In this document: positions 12,036-17,387 of the stretch, piece after piece | Layout: the number at the start of each line of letters is the position of its first letter | How positions within the stretch are numbered: position 1 is the first letter of the stretch | From: Palsa-870 sp039935415 | GTDB lineage: Bacteria; Chloroflexota; Dormibacteria; Dormibacterales; Dormibacteraceae | Direction of reading: 5' to 3' | DNA length: 17,387 nt | Assembly (NCBI GenBank): GCA_039935415.1 | Contig: JBDTKH010000048.1 | Span: 1-17,387 of the forward strand | Notes under the pieces: model-generated | The model's database searches: none | Told to the model about the DNA's origin: nothing | Seen by the model: only the letters and a program-made list of their open reading frames with translations | Program-made: the position numbers and the translations under genes

Positions 12036-13975
12036 GCAACCAGACGCTCGCCCTGCTCGTCCTGCTCTTCCCCGCCGCCGGCGCGATCCTCCTCGTGGGC
12101 CGCGGCTGGCGGCTGCCCAGGATCGTCACGGTCATCGTCGGGCCGGGTGTGGTGTGGGCGTCGTTTGTCATCACGCTGGCGCTGTTTTTCGGCAAGGTGT
12201 CGGGTGACTTCACGTACTGGACGTGGATCAAGAGCGGCACGTTCGAGGTGCCTTTCAACCTGCTCGTCGACAACCTCTCGATCTTCATGTGCCTTGTCAT
12301 CACAAGCGTGGGCGGGCTGATCGTCACCTACTCGGTCGGATACATGGAGCACGAGGACGACCCCAGCTACGCCCGCTTCTTCACCTACATGGACGTCTTC
12401 ATCTTCTCGATGCTGCTGCTCGTCCTGGCCGGGAACTTCGTGTTCCTCATCGTCGGCTGGGCTCTGGTTGGCCTCAGCTCTTACCTGCTGATCGGCTTTT
12501 GGTACCAGCGCCGCTCAGCAGTGCTCGCGGCGCGGAAGGCATTCGTGATGAACGTGATCGGCGACGTCGGCATGATCCTGGGCACCTTTGTCCTCTTCGT
12601 GATGTTCCACTCTGTGACGTTTGCGACCGTCTTTCGGGAAATTACCAACCCGAACTACTGTACGCCGGCTGCCATTTGTGCTTTGCCCCTCCGCATAGTC
12701 ACCGATGGCCCCGGTATCGAGCTCGCCGCGTTCCTCCTTCTCGTTGGCGCGATCGCCAAGTCCGCGCAGCTACCCCTTCACACGTGGCTGCCCGACGCCA
12801 TGGAGGGCCCCACCCCGGTCAGCGCCCTGATCCATGCCGCGACCATGGTCACGGCCGGCGTCTACCTCATCGGCCGCATGCACCCCATCTACGACATCGC
12901 CGTATACGCGCATGGCGCCGTCGCGATCATCGGCGCGGTCACCGCCCTGTTCGCCGCCACCATCGCCATCGTCCAGACCGACATCAAGCGCGTGCTCGCC
13001 TACTCGACCATGAGCCAGATCGGGTACATGTTCCTGGCGGTCGGCATCGGGGCGTACTCGGCGGGGTTCTTCCACCTCCTCGCGCACGCGTTCTTCAAGG
13101 CCCTGCTCTTCATGGCCGCCGGCAATGTCATCCACGCGATGCACGACGAGCAGGACATGCGCAAGTTCGGCGGCCTGTGGCGCCAGCTGCGGCTTACCTC
13201 GGTCTCGTTCCTGGTCGGCTCCCTGGCGCTCGTGGGAGTCATACCCCTGGTGGGCTACTTCTCGAAGGAACAGATCCTGGGTGCGGCCTTCTCCAAGCCC
13301 GACGACCCGCTGGCGCTCGGCGTCTGGGTGATCGGCGCCGTGACCGCCCTGATCACCGGCTTCTACACGGGCCGGATGTGGTGGATCTCGTTCGCCGGCA
13401 AGCCATCGCCCGAGCGCCCGGTCGAGCACCCGCACGAGGCGCGGCCGGTGATGCTCGTGCCGGTGCTGATCCTCGCGGCCCTCGCGATGGTCGGCGGCTT
13501 CATCCAGACACGCGCCCTCGGCATCGGCCCGTCGGCGGTGTCCGACTTCCTGTCGTCGGCGGTCGGCCCGGTGCGGTGGGAGGGCGGCGCCGAAGACGTT
13601 GTCGTTGGCCTGGCGACGATGGCGCTGGCCACGCTGCTGTTCCTCGCGGCCTACCGCGTCTACGTCCAGCGGACGTGGAAGCCGTGGAGCACGGCCTTGC
13701 CGTGGGCACAGCGGCTGCTCGAGCGAAAGTACTACTTCGATGAGATCTACAACGCGGCATTCGTGCGGCCCATGGACGCCGTCGCCAACTTCGGCCTGCG
13801 CGACTTCGAGGAGCCGATCCTGGACGGTGTCGTGGTCAACCCCGGCGCGGCAGTCACGGCCGGGGCGAGCAGCCTCAGCCTCACCCAGAGCGGCTACTTC
13901 CGCAACTACGTGCTCGTGTTCGTGGGAGGCGCCGTCGTAGCAACCGTGATCATCCTGGTGCGGGCAAGCTCATGA
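12032..13975 (+). CDS. nuoL: NADH-quinone oxidoreductase subunit L (antiporter-like)
   Basis: The 647-aa distal proton-pumping subunit has the antiporter fold. GKSAQLP-like AKSAQLPLHTWLPDAMEGPTP carries the conserved helix-7 lysine, followed by VSALIHAATMVTAGVYLIGR. The C-terminal part has the KYYFDEIYN motif and a last helix consistent with the lateral arm. The helix-5 glutamate (Glu144 in E. coli, in GWEGVGL) is replaced by alanine here: residues 142-148 read GWALVGL, with GCT at 12461-12463. Start ATG 12032 overlaps nuoK and the stop overlaps nuoM, each by 4 nt. Confidence 0.95.
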   Translation: MSNQTLALLVLLFPAAGAILLVGRGWRLPRIVTVIVGPGVVWASFVITLALFFGKVSGDFTYWTWIKSGTFEVPFNLLVDNLSIFMCLVITSVGGLIVTYSVGYMEHEDDPSYARFFTYMDVFIFSMLLLVLAGNFVFLIVGWALVGLSSYLLIGFWYQRRSAVLAARKAFVMNVIGDVGMILGTFVLFVMFHSVTFATVFREITNPNYCTPAAICALPLRIVTDGPGIELAAFLLLVGAIAKSAQLPLHTWLPDAMEGPTPVSALIHAATMVTAGVYLIGRMHPIYDIAVYAHGAVAIIGAVTALFAATIAIVQTDIKRVLAYSTMSQIGYMFLAVGIGAYSAGFFHLLAHAFFKALLFMAAGNVIHAMHDEQDMRKFGGLWRQLRLTSVSFLVGSLALVGVIPLVGYFSKEQILGAAFSKPDDPLALGVWVIGAVTALITGFYTGRMWWISFAGKPSPERPVEHPHEARPVMLVPVLILAALAMVGGFIQTRALGIGPSAVSDFLSSAVGPVRWEGGAEDVVVGLATMALATLLFLAAYRVYVQRTWKPWSTALPWAQRLLERKYYFDEIYNAAFVRPMDAVANFGLRDFEEPILDGVVVNPGAAVTAGASSLSLTQSGYFRNYVLVFVGGAVVATVIILVRASS

Positions 13976-15414
13976 CCCTCACCGTCATCTGGCTGCTGCC
14001 CCTGATCGGCGCCGCGCTCATCGCCTTCATGCCACCGCGCTTCGCCAAGTGGTTCGGCGTGGTGGTCGCCGTCGCCGCCCTCGCGGTAGCGGCCGGGGTC
14101 GCTTTCTTCTTCGAGCCCGGGTATCGCGGCTACCAGTTCACCGAGGTGGTGCCCTGGATCCCGCAGCTGCGCATCTTCTACCGCCTCGGCGTCGACGGCA
14201 TCAGCCTCTGGCTCATCGTCCTGAACGCGTTCCTGACCGTGATCGCGCTCCTCGCCACGCCAATCACGACCCGCCACGTCAACCGCTTCGTCGCCCTCAT
14301 GCTCGCGATGTCGGCCGGGCTTGCCGGCCTGTTCATGGCCGTCGACCTCGTCCTTTTCTACGTGTTCTGGGAGGCGATGCTCATTCCGGCCTACTTCCTG
14401 CTGTGGATCTTCGGCGAGGGTGACCGGCCCGCACGCGCGGCGATCAAGTTCGTCCTCTACACGCTCGCCGGCTCGCTGATGATGCTCGTCGGCGTCATCG
14501 CCGAGTACGTGGTGACGGGCAAGCAGACATTCGACATCGCGACGCTCGCCACCCTGCCGCCGGCGCCAGCGGTCCAGTTCGGCCTGTTCTTCGTTTTCGC
14601 GCTCGCGTTCGCGATCAAGACTCCGCTGTTCCCGTTCCACGGCTGGCTACCCGACGCTTACATGGCCGCGCCCACCCCGATGCTGGTGACGTTCGCCGGA
14701 GTCATGGGAAAGTCGGGCGCGTACGGGTTCCTGCGCATCGCGGTGCCTCTGTTCCCAGAACCCGTCGGCTGGTGGGACTGGCGCTGGGTGATCCCGGTGC
14801 TCGCGGTCGGCGCGATCATCTGGGGCGCGCTGATGGCGATCGCCGCGCGCGACATGAAGCTCCTGGTCTCGTACTCGAGCGTGAGCCACATGGGCTTCAT
14901 CGTGCTGGGCATCTTCTCCTTCAACGTGCAGGGCCAGCAGGGCGCCCTGCTCCAGATCGTCAACCACGGCGTCATCATCGCGGCGCTGTTCTTGATCGTC
15001 GCGTGGATCAGCGACCGCGTCGGGACGCGCGATCGCTCGGCCATGGCGGGCCTCGCCCTACGCATGCCGATCATGGCTGGGGTCTTCTTCGTCGTCGTGC
15101 TGGCGGCGCTTGGCCTCCCGGGGCTCAACAGCTTCGTCGGTGAGTTCATGACCCTGCTGGGCGCGTGGCAGCGGGCGCCGGTGCTGGCGCTGTTCGGCGG
15201 CATCGGCATTGTGCTCGCCCCGGTCTACATGCTCCGGCTGTTCCAGGGCATCATGCAGAGCGCTCCGGCCGGCCCTGTACCCCGATCCGACATCTACGCG
15301 GGCCAGCTCGTGCTGCTCGCCCCGCTGGTCGTCCTCATGTTCGCGATCGGTCTCGACCCGAACGTCATGACCAACCTGATGCTCTCGGTGGCCCTACCGG
15401 GCCCGATCCGATGA
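13972..15414 (+). CDS. nuoM: NADH-quinone oxidoreductase subunit M (antiporter-like)
   Basis: The 480-aa antiporter-like subunit retains the helix-5 glutamate (VFWEAMLIPAYFL, Glu134), the helix-7 lysine (FAIKTPLFPFHGWLPDAYMAAPTP) and KLLVSYSSVSHMGF in a later helix. About 14 hydrophobic segments are visible. ATG 13972 overlaps the nuoL stop (ATGA). The length is near the family norm of about 500. It forms the middle proton channel between NuoL and NuoN. Confidence 0.95.
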   Translation: MTLTVIWLLPLIGAALIAFMPPRFAKWFGVVVAVAALAVAAGVAFFFEPGYRGYQFTEVVPWIPQLRIFYRLGVDGISLWLIVLNAFLTVIALLATPITTRHVNRFVALMLAMSAGLAGLFMAVDLVLFYVFWEAMLIPAYFLLWIFGEGDRPARAAIKFVLYTLAGSLMMLVGVIAEYVVTGKQTFDIATLATLPPAPAVQFGLFFVFALAFAIKTPLFPFHGWLPDAYMAAPTPMLVTFAGVMGKSGAYGFLRIAVPLFPEPVGWWDWRWVIPVLAVGAIIWGALMAIAARDMKLLVSYSSVSHMGFIVLGIFSFNVQGQQGALLQIVNHGVIIAALFLIVAWISDRVGTRDRSAMAGLALRMPIMAGVFFVVVLAALGLPGLNSFVGEFMTLLGAWQRAPVLALFGGIGIVLAPVYMLRLFQGIMQSAPAGPVPRSDIYAGQLVLLAPLVVLMFAIGLDPNVMTNLMLSVALPGPIR

Positions 15415-15419
15415 CCTCA

Positions 15420-15473
15420 GGAACCCGGCCACCTGGGCACCGAATCCCTCGCCGAGGTTTCCGGCCGTGTTCC
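15420..15473. repeat. Imperfect palindrome over the nuoN start
   Basis: GGAACCCGGCC (15420-15430) pairs with GGCCGTGTTCC (15463-15473) at 10 of 11 positions, with an inner ACCT/AGGT pairing. The right arm contains the nuoN GTG, and the Shine-Dalgarno-like GAGG (15454-15457) is inside the structure. It fills the 52-nt nuoM-nuoN gap. It could mask translation or be another insertion; neither is proven. Confidence 0.55.
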
Positions 15474-16957
15474 TAATGCTCGCGGCCGACCTTTCCTACT
15501 CCTGGTCGCAGGCGTTGGCCGACCTCGGGCAGATCGCGCCGATCGCGACGCTGACCGGCTTTTTCCTGTTCGCGATCGTGACCGACCTCGTGCTGCCCAA
15601 GCAGCGCCGAGGGAATGCGGTGGCCATGGTCGCGGTGGCGGGGTACGCGTACTCGCTGGGCACCGCGGTCTATCGATGGCGCTTCGCCCAGGGCGGCTAC
15701 GCGTACCACCAGTTCGCCACCGGCGACAACTTCGCGCTCTTCTTCGAGGTCCTCTTCGGCACGTTGGGCATCCTCACCGTCGCCGTCTCGCACCCATACC
15801 TGAGACGCCGTGGAATGCTCGAATCGGAGTTCCATATCCTGATCATGGCCGCGGTGATCGGGATGATGGTCCTCGGCGCGGCCACGTCGCTGGTCACGGT
15901 GTTCCTCGGCCTCGAGCTGCTCTCGATCGCGCTTTACATCGCGTGCGGATTCGTCCGCACCGAAAGCCGCTCGCAGGAGGCGGCCACGAAGTATCTGCTG
16001 ATCGGCGGCTTCGCCAGCGCCTTCGTCCTTTATGGCATGGCCCTCGTCTACGGAGGGGCCGGCACTACCGTGATCCCCGTGATCGCGAGCCGCCTCGGCT
16101 CGTCCGCGTCCGGCAACCCGCTGATCCTGCTGGGCATCGTGCTGATGGGCGTCGGCTTCGCCTTCAAGGTCTCCGCGGCGCCCTTCCACATGTGGACGCC
16201 GGACGTCTACCAGGGCGCGCCGATCCCGGTCACCGCATTCATGTCTGTCGGGACGAAGGCAGCCGCGTTCGCGATGATCATTCGCGTCTTCGCGGGCGGC
16301 CTCCCCCACCTTGCTCCCGAATGGCAGGCGCTGCTCGCTTTTGTCGCCGCCACGAGCATGGTCGTCGGCAACCTGATGGCGATCACGCAGACAAGCCTCA
16401 AGCGCCTGCTGGCCTACTCGGGCATCGCGCAGGCGGGGTACATCCTGATCGGCGTCATCGCCGGCGGGCCGACGGGTCTGGCCGCCGTCCTCTACTACCT
16501 CTTCACCTACATGTTCGTGAACTTCGGCGCGTTCGCGGTGATCACGATGCTCGCGGCGCCCGACGGAGACCGCGACAGTTTCAAAGACCTCGAAGGGCTC
16601 GGCCGCCGAAGTCCGCTGATGGCGATCCTGATGACCGTTTTCATGCTCTCGCTCGCGGGCTTCCCGCCGTCGGTCGGGTTCTTCGGCAAGTTGTTCGTGT
16701 TCACCGCGGGCGTCAGCGCCGGCTACACGTGGCTGGTCGTCCTGGCCCTGGTCATGAGCGTCGTCTCCGTTTTCTACTACGTGCGAGTCCTGATCCCGGT
16801 TTGGTCGGCCTCGACGCGAACCGACCGCGTCTCGGCGCCGTTCAGCAGCTTGGCCGCGATCGCGCTGAGCGGAGTCGCTTCACTCGCGCTGGGCATCTAC
16901 CCGACGACGCTGCTGGTCGTCAGCCAGCTCGGCGCGAACCCGATCACCGGGCCTTAA
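15467..16957 (+). CDS. nuoN: NADH-quinone oxidoreductase subunit N (antiporter-like)
   Basis: The 496-aa antiporter-like subunit has the helix-5 glutamate (LGLELLSIALYI), the helix-7 lysine (GFAFKVSAAPFHMWTPDVYQGAPIP) and TSLKRLLAYSGIAQAGY with its later lysine. GTG 15467 is taken as start because GAGG lies 9 nt upstream; ATG 15476, three codons later, is an alternative with worse spacing. It is the last gene of the operon, ending TAA at 16955-16957. No hairpin-plus-T terminator follows within 100 nt. Confidence 0.95.
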   Translation: MFLMLAADLSYSWSQALADLGQIAPIATLTGFFLFAIVTDLVLPKQRRGNAVAMVAVAGYAYSLGTAVYRWRFAQGGYAYHQFATGDNFALFFEVLFGTLGILTVAVSHPYLRRRGMLESEFHILIMAAVIGMMVLGAATSLVTVFLGLELLSIALYIACGFVRTESRSQEAATKYLLIGGFASAFVLYGMALVYGGAGTTVIPVIASRLGSSASGNPLILLGIVLMGVGFAFKVSAAPFHMWTPDVYQGAPIPVTAFMSVGTKAAAFAMIIRVFAGGLPHLAPEWQALLAFVAATSMVVGNLMAITQTSLKRLLAYSGIAQAGYILIGVIAGGPTGLAAVLYYLFTYMFVNFGAFAVITMLAAPDGDRDSFKDLEGLGRRSPLMAILMTVFMLSLAGFPPSVGFFGKLFVFTAGVSAGYTWLVVLALVMSVVSVFYYVRVLIPVWSASTRTDRVSAPFSSLAAIALSGVASLALGIYPTTLLVVSQLGANPITGP

Positions 16958-17160
16958 AGGAGTCGCTTCGACCAGGAGGTTGGGCGGCGCTTGGGTGTGG
17001 GTTGGATGCGGCGGAAGAGACTGGGAAGGCGGTGGTAGGGGCGAGGTTTGGGTGGTTGCTTGGACGCTGGGGAAAGGGACTGTGAAGTGGATGTCGGGGT
17101 GGCGTCCGGAGGCCGGTGTTGTAGGGCCTGGTGACGTTGCTTTGATCTTATTTACATGCC
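16958..17160. other. G-rich spacer with no recognisable gene
   Basis: In 16981-17040 G makes up 34 of 60 bases and C only 7; 17041-17100 is similar (30 G, 6 C). Runs such as GGGTGTGGGTTGG and GGGAAGGCGGTGGTAGGGG could form two- or three-tier G-quadruplexes on the + strand. A short frame at 16980-17171 lacks codon features and similarity. No terminator, tRNA or repeat copy was found. Confidence 0.6.
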
Positions 17161-17167
17161 GAGTTGG

Positions 17168-17196
17168 TTGATAAATCGAACATTCGTTTGTACCAT
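17168..17196 (+). promoter_or_regulatory. Probable promoter of the right-edge gene (TTGATA-17-TACCAT)
   Basis: TTGATA (17168-17173) and TACCAT (17191-17196) are 17 nt apart in a clearly AT-richer stretch. A start site 6-7 nt downstream would fall on or next to the ATG at 17203, giving a leaderless message, which fits the absence of a Shine-Dalgarno. Confidence 0.5.
17177..17190. promoter_or_regulatory. LexA (SOS) box
   Basis: CGAACATTCGTTTG matches the Gram-positive LexA/DinR consensus CGAAC-N4-GTTYG closely; one half-site is exact (GAAC) and the other is GTTT instead of GTTC. It lies between the -35 and -10 of the probable promoter, where a repressor would block transcription. Confidence 0.65.
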
Positions 17197-17202
17197 ATTC
17201 GT

Positions 17203-17387
17203 ATGCTCGCGACGCAAGGCGTGCAGTCCCTCGCCAGCGCTTCCGGCCTCAGCGACGAGGAGCTCATGGAGCGAATGCGGAGCCGGCGTCATTTCATGGA
17301 CGCGCAGGAGATTCTCTTCGCCCAGGACGCAGCCGAGTTTGCGTCCCGCGAGACCTGGGAGGACGAGGGCTCGGCCAGCGCGATCGA
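17203..17387 (+). CDS. Probable DUF222/13E12-like (HNH endonuclease) protein, 5' part only
   Basis: The frame is open from ATG 17203 to the window end, giving 61 codons. The segment FAQDAAEFASRETWEDEG followed by SASAI resembles the N-terminal part of DUF222 proteins, where a helix with LxxEFxxxxxWxxxG precedes a conserved DW motif that would lie just outside the window. Such proteins commonly end in an HNH nuclease domain and are abundant, repeated genes in actinobacteria. The HNH part is not visible, so the call rests on a short N-terminal resemblance plus the SOS box in front, a combination known from mycobacterial 13E12 genes. It is not part of the nuo operon. Confidence 0.55.
   Translation, partial: MLATQGVQSLASASGLSDEELMERMRSRRHFMDAQEILFAQDAAEFASRETWEDEGSASAI

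Noticed and set aside
12223..13743. Second-frame open frame inside nuoL, and a similar one at 15676-17085 in nuoN
   Set aside because: Frame shadows of highly biased coding sequence; NuoL and NuoN motifs occupy the other frame throughout.
16980..17171. 63-residue open frame after nuoN
   Set aside because: Tryptophan- and glycine-rich reading of the G-rich spacer, no ribosome-binding site matched to the start and no similarity seen.
1..17387. tRNA or rRNA genes
   Set aside because: No cloverleaf-like segment with T-loop GTTCRA context and no rRNA-like sequence was recognised in the gaps.

Overview
High-GC bacterial window built around a complete 14-gene NADH:quinone oxidoreductase (respiratory complex I) operon, nuoA to nuoN, all on the + strand from about 2673 to 16957. 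GC richness, frequent GTG/TTG starts, a Gram-positive-type LexA box (17177-17190) and the start of a DUF222/13E12-like gene at the right edge suggest an actinobacterial or Chloroflexota/Dormibacterota-like organism. The phylum cannot be settled from this sequence.

Left part (1-2532): a multi-hairpin repeat (16-112) is followed by a minus-strand operon read right to left: a probable yybP-ykoY manganese riboswitch (1962-2054), a half-length TerC-like membrane protein, a DedA-family membrane protein and a class I SAM methyltransferase. A divergent OsmC-family peroxidase-like gene lies on the + strand (2113-2532).

Centre (2533-16957): the nuo genes are in canonical order. A, B, C, D, H and the antiporter-like L, M, N with J and K make the quinone module and proton-pumping arm. 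E, F and G make the NADH dehydrogenase arm, and I carries two Fe-S clusters to the quinone site. Iron-sulfur ligands for N1a, N1b, N2, N3, N4, N5, N6a/N6b and the optional N7 are all visible. Many junctions overlap by 4-10 nt, indicating translational coupling.

The most unusual feature is the palindromic DNA at the other junctions. At least five kinds of hairpin element lie in or beside them: a three-hairpin family (copies near 16, 2533, 5951, 10391 and a degenerate one near 11046), a second palindrome family (5409 and 11659), a 196-bp foldback MITE-like element exactly filling the nuoC-nuoD gap, a three-hairpin block before nuoH, and a hairpin over the nuoN start. Some copies are open in frame and appear to be translated into the tail of NuoE and the N-terminal extension of NuoI. 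This resembles the protein-coding palindromic elements known from Rickettsia.

Right part (16958-17387): a G-rich spacer without a recognisable gene, then a promoter with an embedded SOS box and the first 61 codons of a probable DUF222/HNH-family gene running off the window.
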